Source of the DNA: Myxococcaceae bacterium
Lineage (GTDB): Bacteria; Myxococcota; Myxococcia; Myxococcales; Myxococcaceae
Direction of reading: 5' to 3'
Assembly (NCBI GenBank): GCA_016793095.1
Contig: JAEUJQ010000083.1
Span: 233,919-297,918 of the forward strand
Length of the DNA: 64,000 nucleotides
Notes under the pieces: generated by a model
Told to the model about the DNA's origin: nothing
Database searches by the model: none
Seen by the model: only the letters and a program-made list of their open reading frames with translations
Part shown: positions 48,394 to 59,039 of the stretch, in pieces
How positions within the stretch are numbered: position 1 is the stretch's first letter
Layout: every line of letters begins with the position of its first letter
Position numbers and translations under genes: made by a program

Positions 48394-48911
48394 CGATCCT
48401 CACCACGCCGCGGCTGCGCCTGACGCCCCTCGAGGACGCTGACGTGGGGCCGCTCACCGCGATCCTGCGTGAGCCGGAGGTCGCCCGCTGGTGGCCTGGC
48501 TACGACGAGGGCCGGGTCCGCGACGAGCTCAGGACGGGCGAAGACGGCGGGGAATACGTCACGGTCTTCGCCGTTCGGGAGGCCGGCCGGCTGCTGGGCG
48601 TGGTGCAGGCCTGCGAGGTGCTCAACCCGGACTACCGGCACGCGGGCATCGACGTCGCGCTGGGGCTGGCAGGGCAGGGGCGGGGACTGGGCCGGGAGGC
48701 GATCGAGGCGGTGGTGCGGTGGCTGTCTGGGGAGCGTGGCCACCACCGGCTGGTGATTGATCCCGCGGCCGACAACAGCCGGGCGATTCGCTGCTACGAG
48801 GCGGTGGGCTTCCGGGCCGTCGGCGTGCTGCGCCAGTACGAGCGGGGCGCTGACGGGCGTTTTCACGACGCACTGCTGATGGAGCTGGTGAAGGACGACT
48901 GGCGAGGTTGA
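48390..48911 (+). CDS. GNAT N-acetyltransferase
   Basis: This 173-residue protein is a GNAT enzyme: LRLTPLEDADVGPL at the N-terminus, GLAGQGRGLGREA as the acetyl-CoA-binding Q/R-x-x-G-x-G/A loop, and NSRAIRCYEAVGF at the C-terminal helix. The WWPGYDE segment recalls aminoglycoside 6'-N-acetyltransferases, but chromosomal homologues have diverse substrates, so resistance should not be assumed. It overlaps the small CxxC gene and is four bases before the Lgt-like gene. Confidence 0.88.
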   Translation: MTILTTPRLRLTPLEDADVGPLTAILREPEVARWWPGYDEGRVRDELRTGEDGGEYVTVFAVREAGRLLGVVQACEVLNPDYRHAGIDVALGLAGQGRGLGREAIEAVVRWLSGERGHHRLVIDPAADNSRAIRCYEAVGFRAVGVLRQYERGADGRFHDALLMELVKDDWRG

Positions 48912-48915
48912 CGCG

Positions 48916-49731
48916 ATGATCCCCTACCTGGAGCTGCCCCAGCTGGCGCTGCCGTTCGGCCAGAAGATCGACGTCTTCGGCGTGCTGTCGACGATCGGCG
49001 TGGGCGTGGGCGCGGTGCTCGCGGCGAGGGCGGCGCGCCGCTACGGCCCCGGCGACGACGAGCCGCTGCGGGGCGTGGTGACCTGGGCGGTGATGTTCGG
49101 CCTCTACGGCGGCCACCTGCTGCACCTGTTCGGCTACCACCCCGAGCTGCTCACCGCGAAGGACCCGTTCCTCGTCCTCCGCTTCTGGGACGGGCTGTCG
49201 TCGATGGGCGGCGTGCTGGGCGCGCTCGTCGGCATCTTCGTCTACTTCCGCCGCATCAAGACGCCGGTCGGGCCGTACCTCGACGCGCTCGCGCTGGGCA
49301 CGGCGCCAGGCTGGGCGATCGCCCGCGTCGGCTGCTTCCTCGTGCACGATCACCCCGGCGTGAAGACCGACTTCTTCCTCGCGGTGAACTTCCCCGGCGG
49401 GCCGCGCCACGATCTGGGGCTCTACGACGTCTTCGTGCTGCTGGCGTTGACGCTGGTGCTGTACGTCGCCGCGCGCTTCAAGCCCCGCCAGGGCCGCCTC
49501 ATGGGCTTGCTCGCCGTCATCTACTCGGCGTGCCGGTTCGGCCTCGACTTCCTGCGCGCGTCAGACATGTCGTTCGTCGACCGTCGCTACGCAGGTCTCA
49601 CGCCGGCGCAGTACATCGTCGTGGGGTTGTTCGCGGTCGGGGTCTGGCTGTTGACCCGCCCGGCGCCGGAGGTCCAGCGGAGCGAGGTCGTCGTCTCGAA
49701 GGACCCTGAAGCAGCACCGGCTCGAACGTGA
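48916..49731 (+). CDS. Lgt-like membrane protein, probable non-canonical paralogue
   Basis: This 271-residue, seven-span protein has the overall shape of prolipoprotein diacylglyceryl transferase: a WDGLSSMGGVLGALVG segment in place of GGxSxHGG, RVGCFLVHDHPG in place of RxGNFxNxE, and RFGLDFLR then GLTPAQYI at the C-terminal side. The family's active-site His (GMSFHGG) is Met here and the conserved Asn after RxG is Cys. The fold is therefore kept but key residues are changed, and I expect a changed function or substrate. Start at 48916 is four bases after the GNAT stop; the three genes form a unit. Confidence 0.8.
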   Translation: MIPYLELPQLALPFGQKIDVFGVLSTIGVGVGAVLAARAARRYGPGDDEPLRGVVTWAVMFGLYGGHLLHLFGYHPELLTAKDPFLVLRFWDGLSSMGGVLGALVGIFVYFRRIKTPVGPYLDALALGTAPGWAIARVGCFLVHDHPGVKTDFFLAVNFPGGPRHDLGLYDVFVLLALTLVLYVAARFKPRQGRLMGLLAVIYSACRFGLDFLRASDMSFVDRRYAGLTPAQYIVVGLFAVGVWLLTRPAPEVQRSEVVVSKDPEAAPART

Positions 49732-49777
49732 TTGACAGGCCGCGTCGGTGTGACGTATCTGCCGCGGCCCGCAGCAA

Positions 49778-49850
49778 GGGAGCGTAGCTCAATTGGCAGA
49801 GCAATGGACTCTTAATCCATAGGTTGAAGGTTCGATTCCTTCCGCTCTCA
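49778..49850 (+). tRNA. tRNA-Lys (anticodon CTT)
   Basis: The 73-base cloverleaf has acceptor GGGAGCG pairing with CGCTCTC (one G-T pair), D arm AGCTCAATTGGCAGAGC, anticodon stem ATGGA/TCCAT around CTCTTAA, and T arm GAAGGTTCGATTCCTTC. The anticodon CTT decodes AAG. CCA is not encoded. A terminator follows 9 bases downstream. Confidence 0.96.
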
Positions 49851-49859
49851 CAACGAACG

Positions 49860-49899
49860 ACGGCCGGTGACTCCCCGAGGGCGCCGGCCGTTTTTCTTT
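49860..49899 (+). terminator. Rho-independent terminator after tRNA-Lys
   Basis: A perfect 8-bp stem ACGGCCGG (49860-49867) pairs with CCGGCCGT (49884-49891), enclosing a 16-base loop, followed by a T-rich tract TTTTTCTTT to 49899. It ends tRNA-Lys transcription and separates it from tRNA-Leu. Confidence 0.9.
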
Positions 49900-49931
49900 G
49901 GCCCGCGTGGTGGTGCTACGAACGCGTGCAC

Positions 49932-50013
49932 GGGCAGGTGGCGTAACTGGTAGCCGCGCCGGGCTTAGAATCCGGTTCCGAAAGGAGTGGGGGTTCGAGT
50001 CCCCCCTTGCCCA
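49932..50013 (+). tRNA. tRNA-Leu (anticodon TAG)
   Basis: The 82-base gene has acceptor GGGCAGG with CTTGCCC (one G-T pair), D arm with GTAACTGGTAG, anticodon stem CCGGG/TCCGG around CTTAGAA, a class II variable arm (GTTCCGAAAGGAG) and T arm GGGGGTTCGAGTCCCCC. The anticodon TAG decodes CUA/CUG. CCA is not encoded; the discriminator A is 50013, and the next gene's ATG starts at 50015. Confidence 0.96.
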
Positions 50014-50014
50014 C

Positions 50015-50482
50015 ATGGGATCAGGCCCGCTGATCGCGCTGGGGGGAGGGCTGCTGTCGGCCCTCGCGTTCTCGGTCTTCGGGTACCCGCTGTGGCTCTT
50101 CGCGGTGCTCGGAGCGCTCTGGCTGCCGCCGCTGGTGTACGTGGGCATCTTCGGGCACCGGAACTTCGGCACCCGCGCGAACTCGGACCTCATGATCGCC
50201 GTGACCGGCCTCGCCATCACGCTCGCCATTGCGATCCCGAAGGCCGTGCAGAGCCAGCCGTGTGGACAGACCAGGCTCGTGGCGGACCGGGTGGTGAAGG
50301 CCGAGGAGCGGTGGCGCGACGCGAACGGCCGCTACGTCGACGACGTGAAGGCGCTCGAGATCGAGTCATTCCCCGAGGTGAAGATCGCGATCACGACCGA
50401 CGGTGGTGCCTGGGAGCTCGCGGTGACGCACCCGGCCTGCCTGCTCCAGGACGGCGGCGTGCGCGTCTTCACGGCCCCTTGA
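50015..50482 (+). CDS. Membrane protein with periplasmic C-terminal domain
   Basis: This 155-residue protein has three hydrophobic segments in the first 85 residues (LIALGGGLLSALAFSVF, LWLFAVLGALWLPPLVYVGIF, DLMIAVTGLAITLAIAI), then a soluble part of about 75 residues. That part begins with a Cys and helix (LVADRVVKAEERWRDANGRYVDDVK) and continues in strands with a second Cys, a pattern like pilin/pseudopilin-type heads. The ATG at 50015 is one base after the 3' end of tRNA-Leu and there is no room for a Shine-Dalgarno except within the tRNA. The 3' end overlaps the convergent gene by 14 bases. Confidence 0.78.
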   Translation: MGSGPLIALGGGLLSALAFSVFGYPLWLFAVLGALWLPPLVYVGIFGHRNFGTRANSDLMIAVTGLAITLAIAIPKAVQSQPCGQTRLVADRVVKAEERWRDANGRYVDDVKALEIESFPEVKIAITTDGGAWELAVTHPACLLQDGGVRVFTAP

Positions 50483-53400
50483 GCGCGTCGAGCTCGGCGA
50501 GCAGCCAGGCCTTGCGGCAGCCGAGGTCGTCGTCGTCGCGCTCGGTCTGAAGGGCTGCGCGCAGCGCGTCGTGAGGGAAGCGTCGCGCGAGATCGCCGAG
50601 CTGCTCCGAGGCACGCCGGAAGCCTGGCTGTCGCAGGAAGAGCTGCACGGCGGTGGTCACGTCCTCGAGGGCGAGCCGCTCCAGCCGCGCGCGCAGCGAG
50701 GGTTCGAGGTCGAGACCAACGTCGCCGAGCACGTCCTTGTCGGCGCGGAGCCACGCGCGCAGCCACTCGTCGAGCAGCGCCTCGAGGCCCTCCGCCGGGA
50801 GCAGCGCGGTGAGCTGGGCGTGGACGACGAGCAGCCGGTCGGGGCTGAGGCGGGAGAGGGGCGGCACCAGCACCGCGCGGACGCCTGGAATGCGCGCGAC
50901 CCTGGCGACGAGCGGGAACGCGAGCTCGGGCATTCCCCAGGAGCACCCGGGGATCCACTGCTCTGCGAGCGCTGTCACCACGGCGTCCGACAGCCCACGC
51001 TCGACGGCCTGCGCCGTCATCGCCCGCCAGTCACGCCAGGTCAGCGTCGAGCCGCTCAGCGACGCGCAGACGGAGAGCGCTGCTGCCTCGTCTCGCCGCT
51101 CCACGGCCTGCGCCAGGCGCCGGACCCGTCCGGCGACGGCGATCACGTCGATGGCCTCTCCGACGAGCCGGAGGGAGGTGTCCTGGCCAGCGAGCTGCGC
51201 TCGAACGGCGCGGGAGATCGGCGCCAGCTCGGACCTCGCGAGCGCCGGTGGAGCGGGCTCGCTCGAAACCTCCCGTCGATCGGCGCGCGTGAGGTCCGGC
51301 TCGTTCTCTCCGAGCAGCGCCCTCCACGTCGCGGCGCCGAGATCGGTCGGGTTCGCGCGGCGGAGGGCAAGCCTCCACGGCGTCTCGTGGCGGCGATGGA
51401 AAGCGAGTTCCCATGGACCCGGCTTCGCGATCGGCTCGGGCCACGAGGAGGCGAGCTCCGCCGTCAGCTCCGGCAGGTGCAGCTGCAGATCGGCGAGCGC
51501 CTCGAACGGCGGCGTGTCGGGGCGGGGAAGGACCCCCGTCTCGACGCCGGGGCCCGACTGACGCAGCAAGGCCGCGAGCAGGCGCGGATCGTCCTCGAGC
51601 GCCGGCTGCCGCTTCCACAGGGCTCGCAGCGCGCGCACCGCGGCAGGGCAGCCGAGCGGCGCCCCTTCGAACCTCGAGAACCCGCTGCATCCCGGCGCCT
51701 CGTCGTTGCGGCCGCGAGGGAACGGGAAGCGCGCGGCCAGCGAGAGCGCGAGGCGCACGACGTGCGGGTTCGACGAGCCCAGCGCCTCGATCACCGCTTG
51801 CGGCTCGGGTCGGCGCGCGTACTGATCGGCCGCGACCGCCGTGAGGTGCTCGACGGCCCCCTCGACGCAGTCGCGGCACTGGGCCGAGCTGTCGATGACG
51901 TACTGCCAGACCGGCTCGATCCGCTCGAGCAGCTCGAAGGTGAGCGAGACCGGCTCGTCGGCGAGCAGGGTCGGCAGCAGCCAGATCGTCCCGTGCTCGA
52001 TGTCGTGATCGTCGAAGTGCGGAGCCTTGCCGCAGCGCGCCCGCGCCGCGTCGACCAGCAGCCGCGCACGTCCCGGGCTGGGCACGCGTTCGAGCAGCTC
52101 TCTCCACCTGTGTCCGCCGTGACGATCGAGGCGCACGAACATCGCGAGCATCGCCTTCGGCCCCGACCTCGCCGCGCGCTCGAGCAGCAGCTCGCCCAGC
52201 ACCCAGGCCGACGACGCGGCCCGCACCGCGCGCGCCTCGCCCAGCTGCTCGAGCACCCACTCCGCCAGCGCGGCTGTCTCGCCCTCGAGGCTCCAGTGGT
52301 TCACCAGCCCCAGGGCGGCGTCGACGTCCCCTCGCGCCCGGACGGCGACGGCCTGCGCCTCTCGCTCGAGCCCGTGACAGGAGAACGGCGGCCGCCCGAG
52401 CGAGCGGCAGTAGTCCTCGACGAGGCCGCCGCGCAGCCCGCCGAAGGGGACGAGCCCGTCGTCGTACCAGAAGCCCTCGTGCAGGTTCTCGGGTGCGCCG
52501 CCGTCGCCGAGCGGCACCTTCGCGTCGGTCGCGATCGACTGGCAGAAGGCCTCGAAGGCCTGCTCGATGGCAGGCTGCACCTCGCGCTCGAGCGCCGAGT
52601 ACGTGCGGTAGCCGAGCAGCTTCCAGTCGCGGGAGATCACGATCAGCTTGCGGCCGACGATCGCGCCCCGCTGATCTCGCAGGTACAGCACGCGCTTGTT
52701 TGCCTCCATCGCGTTCAGCACCGCGGCCCCGGCGTTGGATCCGTCGGTGAGCGACAGACACGTGCCGAACGGAATGCCCATGCGCAGGGCCTCGAGCGGG
52801 TCGTGCTCGATCGACAACGTGAGCGTGCGGTCGCCGAGCGTCACGGTGGTGGTTCTGGGAGCGAGCCAGGCGTCGACGTCGAGGTGGGCCTTCGCGCGGG
52901 TGAGCCAGGCGACGTTCTTCGGCAGCGCGCGGGCCATGGGCTGCCCGGGGTGCGCGGCGGCGTGGCGCAGCACCACCTGCAGCAGACCAGCGTTGTGGCG
53001 CGTCGTGAGCAGGAAGCGCAGCGCGTCGCGCCAGGCGACCGGGAGTCGACCGCGCGTCGAGACCGTCAGTCCCCAGCCCTTCGACAGCGCCTCACGCAGC
53101 GCCTCGTCGAGCAGTACCTCGAGGGCCCGGGCCTCGAGCGCGGCGTTGCGCTGGGTGAGCTGCCGGACCGTCCACGCGGGTGAGGCGTCGTCGCCATCGC
53201 GCGCCTCGAGCCGGGCGAGCCTCGTGTGCTGCGCCGGGCTCAGCTGGGTGCGGCCCTTCAGGTGTTCCAGCTCGCGCGCGCGTTTCTCGTGGGCCTCGAA
53301 GTCGCGGCGGAGCGTGCGCGAGATCTCGAGCGGCTCACCGACGAGCTGCTTGAGGGTGAAGTGGCGGTCGAGCAGCGCCTCGTCACCGAGCCAGCGCGTG

Positions 53401-54812
53401 AAGTCGGGAGCGTGACGGCTCGCGAGGCCGGGTGTCACCTCGACGAGCCGCTCGCGAAGGCGCCTGAGGCTGCCTGGAGCCCGCTTCGACAACGCCACCA
53501 TCGCGTCGAGCGACTCGAGCAGCGCCGACGGCTCGAGCTGGGGCGCCCCGCGCGCCAGCAGCACGTCGGCGAAGGCCCGCACGTCGCCATCACGCGAGGC
53601 GAACAGCCGGGGAGGCAGCTCGAGCGTCACGCCACGCGCAGCGAGCGGCCGCCCGACCGCAGCGACCCAGGCGGCCCATGAGGCGAGCGCGGCGCGATCG
53701 CCGGCCACCTCGAAGGCGCGGCTCAGCTGCTTCGTCTCGACGAGCGCCTGGATCGTGCTGTCGGGCACGCCGGCCGACAGCACCGCCAGCGCGGCGCCGA
53801 GCTCGGGGCCCTCGAGGCCCAGACGGAGCACGCCGACGAGGTCACGCACCCGCGCGCCCGCCACCTCGAGTCCGGGCCGGCCGAGGTGCCGCAGCAGCAG
53901 GGTGACGTCGGCCGGCGTGAGCGCGCCGTCGTCTTCGACGTCGCAGGTGAGCCCGGCCAGCGAGAGCGCCCGCTCGACGCGCCCGAGGGCCTGCGGCGTG
54001 CGGGTCGAGGGCAGGGTGGTGAAGAAGCGCTCCGCGGCCTCGCTCACGGCAGCGCGCAGCCCGCGCGCCTCGAAGGGCTCTCCAGGCTCGGCGGCGGCGT
54101 GGGCGGGGTCGGGCCAGGCGAGGTACTCCTGCACCAGCCTGCGCACCACGCGGGCGAAGGCGCGGCCCGGCCGGCGCTCGGCGGCTCGCAGCGCCTCCAC
54201 CGTGCGCGCGTGCACCTCGAAGGGCACCTCGGGCACCGCTGGACTGCCCGAGAGCGCGGCCAGCAGCCCGTCGAGCCGGCGGCGACGCTCGGCCCGCACC
54301 TGCTGACCGACGGCCTGGCTGCGCTGAAACCAGCCCTCGAGGCGCGCGGCCACCACGTCGCCACGCACCGCCCTCACCACCGCGAACCGGTCAGCCGGCC
54401 CGGGTGGCGCGTTGCCCAGGGCGCTGAGCGCGTCGAGCGCCCGCTGCCGGGCGCTCAGCCACGCGCGATCGATGGCGCCGTAGCGTCTGAACGTGCGCGG
54501 CGACTCGGCGATCGCCTTCAAGAGCCCCGGCGTCGTGCGCAGGATCTTCAGATCGCGCTGCGCGGCGCCGAGCCAACGATCCGAGAGCTCCACCGGTGGC
54601 CGCGCCAGCTCGAGGCACTTCACCAGAGCAGCGGTCTTCGGCACGGGCCCCGCCTCGAGCAGGCCCACCGGGTCGCGCACGCGCGAGACGTGCAGCAGCC
54701 GCAGCCCCTCCGCGGTGCGCCACGGCACGCCGTCGAGCGCGGACAGGCGCAGCATCATTCGCTTGAGGTCCGCCTGCTGTGTCTTCGCGCCCGCCCCCAT
54801 GAGGGCGCCCAT
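50469..54812 (-). CDS. Giant helical-repeat protein, unknown function
   Basis: This 1447-residue protein has no signal peptide. Most of it is Ala/Leu/Arg-rich antiparallel helices of HEAT/ARM type, both before residue 640 and after 850. Around residues 650-790 lies a different, strand-rich module: RTTTVTLGDRTLTLSIEHD, then IPFGTCLSLTDGSNAG and KRVLYLRDQRGAIVGRKLIV, weakly reminiscent of PcfJ-like proteins. I cannot assign a function. It resembles the coupled giants at 20425-26336 in composition and layout, suggesting a related class of large scaffold proteins in this genome. The start at 54812 has alternatives within the first few codons (MGAGAKT). Confidence 0.85.
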   Translation of the reverse strand: MGALMGAGAKTQQADLKRMMLRLSALDGVPWRTAEGLRLLHVSRVRDPVGLLEAGPVPKTAALVKCLELARPPVELSDRWLGAAQRDLKILRTTPGLLKAIAESPRTFRRYGAIDRAWLSARQRALDALSALGNAPPGPADRFAVVRAVRGDVVAARLEGWFQRSQAVGQQVRAERRRRLDGLLAALSGSPAVPEVPFEVHARTVEALRAAERRPGRAFARVVRRLVQEYLAWPDPAHAAAEPGEPFEARGLRAAVSEAAERFFTTLPSTRTPQALGRVERALSLAGLTCDVEDDGALTPADVTLLLRHLGRPGLEVAGARVRDLVGVLRLGLEGPELGAALAVLSAGVPDSTIQALVETKQLSRAFEVAGDRAALASWAAWVAAVGRPLAARGVTLELPPRLFASRDGDVRAFADVLLARGAPQLEPSALLESLDAMVALSKRAPGSLRRLRERLVEVTPGLASRHAPDFTRWLGDEALLDRHFTLKQLVGEPLEISRTLRRDFEAHEKRARELEHLKGRTQLSPAQHTRLARLEARDGDDASPAWTVRQLTQRNAALEARALEVLLDEALREALSKGWGLTVSTRGRLPVAWRDALRFLLTTRHNAGLLQVVLRHAAAHPGQPMARALPKNVAWLTRAKAHLDVDAWLAPRTTTVTLGDRTLTLSIEHDPLEALRMGIPFGTCLSLTDGSNAGAAVLNAMEANKRVLYLRDQRGAIVGRKLIVISRDWKLLGYRTYSALEREVQPAIEQAFEAFCQSIATDAKVPLGDGGAPENLHEGFWYDDGLVPFGGLRGGLVEDYCRSLGRPPFSCHGLEREAQAVAVRARGDVDAALGLVNHWSLEGETAALAEWVLEQLGEARAVRAASSAWVLGELLLERAARSGPKAMLAMFVRLDRHGGHRWRELLERVPSPGRARLLVDAARARCGKAPHFDDHDIEHGTIWLLPTLLADEPVSLTFELLERIEPVWQYVIDSSAQCRDCVEGAVEHLTAVAADQYARRPEPQAVIEALGSSNPHVVRLALSLAARFPFPRGRNDEAPGCSGFSRFEGAPLGCPAAVRALRALWKRQPALEDDPRLLAALLRQSGPGVETGVLPRPDTPPFEALADLQLHLPELTAELASSWPEPIAKPGPWELAFHRRHETPWRLALRRANPTDLGAATWRALLGENEPDLTRADRREVSSEPAPPALARSELAPISRAVRAQLAGQDTSLRLVGEAIDVIAVAGRVRRLAQAVERRDEAAALSVCASLSGSTLTWRDWRAMTAQAVERGLSDAVVTALAEQWIPGCSWGMPELAFPLVARVARIPGVRAVLVPPLSRLSPDRLLVVHAQLTALLPAEGLEALLDEWLRAWLRADKDVLGDVGLDLEPSLRARLERLALEDVTTAVQLFLRQPGFRRASEQLGDLARRFPHDALRAALQTERDDDDLGCRKAWLLAELDALKGP

Positions 54813-54858
54813 CGTACGACCCCTTGCGTACCGCCGCGCGGAGTGTCGTCATCGGCCC

Positions 54859-55077
54859 ATGACACCGCGAGGCCACCTGGACGTGGGCATCACCGCCTCC
54901 ATCGCCGCCATCGTCTTCGGCGTCGCGCTGCTGGACACCGGCACCCGCGTCTGGGGCTGGCCCGCCTTCACCGACTGGCCCTGGTCTGCCGAGGCCGCGG
55001 CGGTCGTGGGCGCGATCGTGCTGCTGGTCGCCGGCGCCCGCTGGGAGAGCCGTCGCCGCTGGCCCCGTTCGGGCTGA
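54859..55077 (+). CDS. Small two-span membrane protein
   Basis: This 72-residue protein has two hydrophobic spans (ITASIAAIVFGVALLDTG and AAAVVGAIVLLVAGA) and a basic C-terminal tail (RRRWPRSG). It starts 46 bases from the divergent giant gene. Length and composition are plausible for a real small membrane protein, but nothing confirms expression. Confidence 0.55.
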   Translation: MTPRGHLDVGITASIAAIVFGVALLDTGTRVWGWPAFTDWPWSAEAAAVVGAIVLLVAGARWESRRRWPRSG

Positions 55078-55160
55078 CACCCCGCGCGCCCGCCCGTTCG
55101 CGCGATGCGCCCCGGCTCCGACACGGTGAGGATGCCGGGGTGCCCGACGTCTCCTCCTCG

Positions 55161-55189
55161 TTGACCCGATCCACTGCCTCCCTTAAAGG
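55161..55189 (+). promoter_or_regulatory. Likely promoter of tig-clpP-clpX
   Basis: TTGACC (55161-55166) is followed 17 bases later by TAAAGG (55184-55189), a weak -10. The predicted transcript would begin near 55197, 27 bases before the trigger factor ATG. The position immediately before tig supports it; the -10 match is only moderate. Confidence 0.45.
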
Positions 55190-55223
55190 CGTTGGCTTCG
55201 TCACTCTCCACGAGGAAGCACGC

Positions 55224-56498
55224 ATGAAGGTTCAGGTCGAGTCGGTGTCGTCCATCGAGAAGCGGCTGTCGATCGAGGTCGACGCGCAGGTCGTCAACCG
55301 CGAGCTCACCAACGCCTACGCCACCCTGGCGCAGCAGGTGAAGCTGCCCGGGTTCCGCCCCGGCAAGGTGCCCCGCCGCATCCTCGAGCAGAAGTTCCGG
55401 AGCGAGATCGAGGCCGATGTCGTCCGCCGCGTGCAGGCCCAGGCCACGGTGGACGCGATCAAGTCCCACGACGTGAAGGCTGTCGGCGAGCCCCACTACT
55501 CGGGCGGCAAGCTGGTGCCGAACGCGACCTACGCCTTCACCGCGCGCCTCGAGGTGAAGCCCGAGGTGACGATCAAGGAGTACAAGGGGCTCGCGCTCCA
55601 GAAGCTCGACTCGGCGATCGACGACGCGAAGGTGAACGAGCAGCTCGAGCGGCTGCGCTCGTCGCGCTCCACCCTCGAGCCGGTCTCGGGCCGCGATGTC
55701 GCGAAGCAGGGCGACATGGCCGTCATCGACTTCGACGCGACGAAGAACGGCGAGGCGTTTCCCGGCAACACCGGCCGCAACGTCACCGTCGAGGTCGCGC
55801 CTGGCGAGCTCGTCGAGGGCAACCTGCCGCAGCTCGACGGCATGAAGCTCGGGGAGCAGCGCGCCTTCGACTACACCTTCCCGGCCGAGTACCGCGTCGC
55901 TGAGGTGAAGGGCCAGACGGCGAAGTTCACCGTCACCTTGAAGGAGCTCAAGGAGCGCAAGCTGCCCGAGCTGAACGACGACTTCGCGAAGAGCCAGGGC
56001 GCCGACACGATGGACGCGCTCAGGACCCGCGTGAAGACCGATCTCGAGCGAGGCGCGAAGAACCGCGTCGAGACCGAGGCGCGCGAGGGGCTCCTCAAGG
56101 CGCTGATCGAGAAGAACCCGTTCGAGTGCCCGAACTCGATGATCGAGCGTGGCGTGGACTACATGCTCGACGGCGCGCTGGGGTCGCTCATGCGCTCGGG
56201 CGTCGATCCTCGCATGCTGAACCTCGACTGGAACAAGCTGCGCGCCGACATGCGCCCGCGCGCCGAGGTCGAGGTGCGTGGCTCGCTGCTGCTCGAGGCG
56301 CTCGGGAAGGCCGAGAACCTCACGGTGGCTGACGCCGACTTCGACGCGAAGTTCGAAGAGATCTCGAAGGAGACCGGCACCCCCCTCGCGCAGGTGAAGA
56401 CCCGCTTCGCCACCGACGAGGCGAAGGACAGCCTGAAGGTGCGCCTCGTCGAAGAGAAGGCGATGGCGCTCATCCGCCAGCACGCGAACTGGAGCTGA
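55224..56498 (+). CDS. tig: Trigger factor, ribosome-associated chaperone
   Basis: This 424-residue chaperone binds nascent chains at the ribosome exit. The N-terminal ribosome-binding domain carries the signature [10 protein letters not shown] near residue 45 (family GFRxGKxP). The peptidyl-prolyl isomerase domain spans about 150-240 ([17 protein letters not shown]), and the helical C-terminal domain forms the cradle arms. ATG 55224 is preceded by GAGGA. It leads the tig-clpP-clpX set with a 29-base gap to clpP. Confidence 0.96.
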   Translation: MKVQVESVSSIEKRLSIEVDAQVVNRELTNAYATLAQQVKLPGFRPGKVPRRILEQKFRSEIEADVVRRVQAQATVDAIKSHDVKAVGEPHYSGGKLVPNATYAFTARLEVKPEVTIKEYKGLALQKLDSAIDDAKVNEQLERLRSSRSTLEPVSGRDVAKQGDMAVIDFDATKNGEAFPGNTGRNVTVEVAPGELVEGNLPQLDGMKLGEQRAFDYTFPAEYRVAEVKGQTAKFTVTLKELKERKLPELNDDFAKSQGADTMDALRTRVKTDLERGAKNRVETEAREGLLKALIEKNPFECPNSMIERGVDYMLDGALGSLMRSGVDPRMLNLDWNKLRADMRPRAEVEVRGSLLLEALGKAENLTVADADFDAKFEEISKETGTPLAQVKTRFATDEAKDSLKVRLVEEKAMALIRQHANWS

Positions 56499-56527
56499 TT
56501 CCACCGCAGTCCACGAAGAGGAACGCC

Positions 56528-57145
56528 ATGCCCTACATGCCAGTCCCGTACGTCGTCGAGCAGACCCACCGTGGCGAGCGGTCCTACGACATCTACAGCC
56601 GCCTGCTGAAGGACCGGATCATCATGCTGGGCACCGAGATCGACGACGACGTGGCGAACGTCGTGATCGCGCAGCTGCTGTTCCTCGAGTCGGAAGACCC
56701 CGACAAGGACATCAACATCTACGTCAACTCGCCCGGCGGCTCGGTGACGGCCGGCCTCGCGATCTACGACACCATGCAGTACGTGAAGCCCCAGGTGTCG
56801 ACCATCTGCATCGGGCAGGCGGCGTCGATGGGCGCGGTGCTGCTGGCGGCCGGCGCGAAGGGCAAGCGCTTCGCCCTGCCGAACGCGCGCGTGATGATCC
56901 ACCAGCCGCTGGGCGGCGCGCGCGGTCAGTCGAAGGACATGGAGATTCAGGTCGCCGAGATGGTGCGCCTGCGCAAGGCGCTCTACGACATCCTCGCGAA
57001 GTCCACCGGCCACACCTACGAGCGCATCGAGAAGGACTGCGACCGCGACTTCTTCATGAGCGGCCTCGAGGCCAAGCAGTACGGGCTCGTGGACGAGGTG
57101 ATGGACAAGAAGAAGCCCGCGCCTCCCGCTGCCGAGAAGAAGTAG
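56528..57145 (+). CDS. clpP: ATP-dependent Clp protease proteolytic subunit
   Basis: This 205-residue serine peptidase forms the tetradecameric barrel used by ClpX and ClpA. The catalytic triad is visible: S100 in GQAASMGA, H125 in MIHQP and D174 in DRDFFMS. The N-terminal propeptide-like segment ([13 protein letters not shown]) and the handle helix are normal. Length is typical. It lies between tig and clpX, the classical order, with a 47-base gap before clpX. Confidence 0.97.
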   Translation: MPYMPVPYVVEQTHRGERSYDIYSRLLKDRIIMLGTEIDDDVANVVIAQLLFLESEDPDKDINIYVNSPGGSVTAGLAIYDTMQYVKPQVSTICIGQAASMGAVLLAAGAKGKRFALPNARVMIHQPLGGARGQSKDMEIQVAEMVRLRKALYDILAKSTGHTYERIEKDCDRDFFMSGLEAKQYGLVDEVMDKKKPAPPAAEKK

Positions 57146-57192
57146 ACCGTCGAGTCGCGCCCGCGCACGGGCCCGGTTAGGGTTGAGGTGAC

Positions 57193-58469
<1,277 letters not shown>

Positions 58470-58473
<4 letters not shown>

Positions 58474-59039
58474 ACCGGGCGATCATCGGGGCTCCGATTC
58501 TGTTGCTGGCCGGCATCGTCGGCTTCATCGTCGGGCCGCCTGGCCGCTACGCGTGTGGCCAGGTCGTCGGCTTCACGCCTGCGATGATCGAGCTGATCGG
58601 GTCGTGCCCAGACGCGGCACAACGGCTGGGAACAGGGCTCTCGTTCAGTCCCGTTCGCGGTGGGTTCGGCGGCAACTACGAGTCGGGCGGTGACGTCGGT
58701 GAAGGCGTCGCGTACGGCGAGCTCGTCGTCAGTGGCACGTCGGGCTCCGCGAACGTCGAGTACCAGTTGAGCAAAGGCGCAGGCCTGTGGAGCCCCTCGG
58801 TCATGGTGCTCACCTTCGGCGATGGGAAGAAGCTCGACGTGAAGGCGTGCACCCAGTCGCTCGTCGAGGCGAGGCAGGCCGAGGCGGGTCAGAAGGTGTT
58901 CGTCGAACAGTGCGAGCAGGGCAGGGCAGACATCTGTCTCGCCCTGAGTCAGATCGCTCAGGCGAAGGGTGACGCGGCAGCAGCGACGTCGTGGGCGAAG
59001 AAGGCGTGCGAGCTCGGCGCTAAGTCCGCTTGCCGCTGA
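58470..59039 (+). CDS. Membrane-anchored protein with Coa1-like and Sel1-like parts
   Basis: This 189-residue protein starts at GTG 58470, which shares four bases with the clpX stop (GTGA). A signal-anchor helix comes first ([15 protein letters not shown]). The middle part [21 protein letters not shown] resembles the Coa1/Tim21-type fold found in many short bacterial membrane proteins. The end ([20 protein letters not shown]...[15 protein letters not shown]) is a Sel1-like helical pair with three Cys. Coupling to clpX may be accidental or functional. It overlaps the convergent gene by 20 bases. Confidence 0.78.

Noticed and set aside
48390..48911. Calling the GNAT gene an aminoglycoside resistance gene
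   Set aside because: The similarity to AAC(6')-type enzymes is only a general GNAT pattern; the chromosomal context gives no sign of a resistance element.
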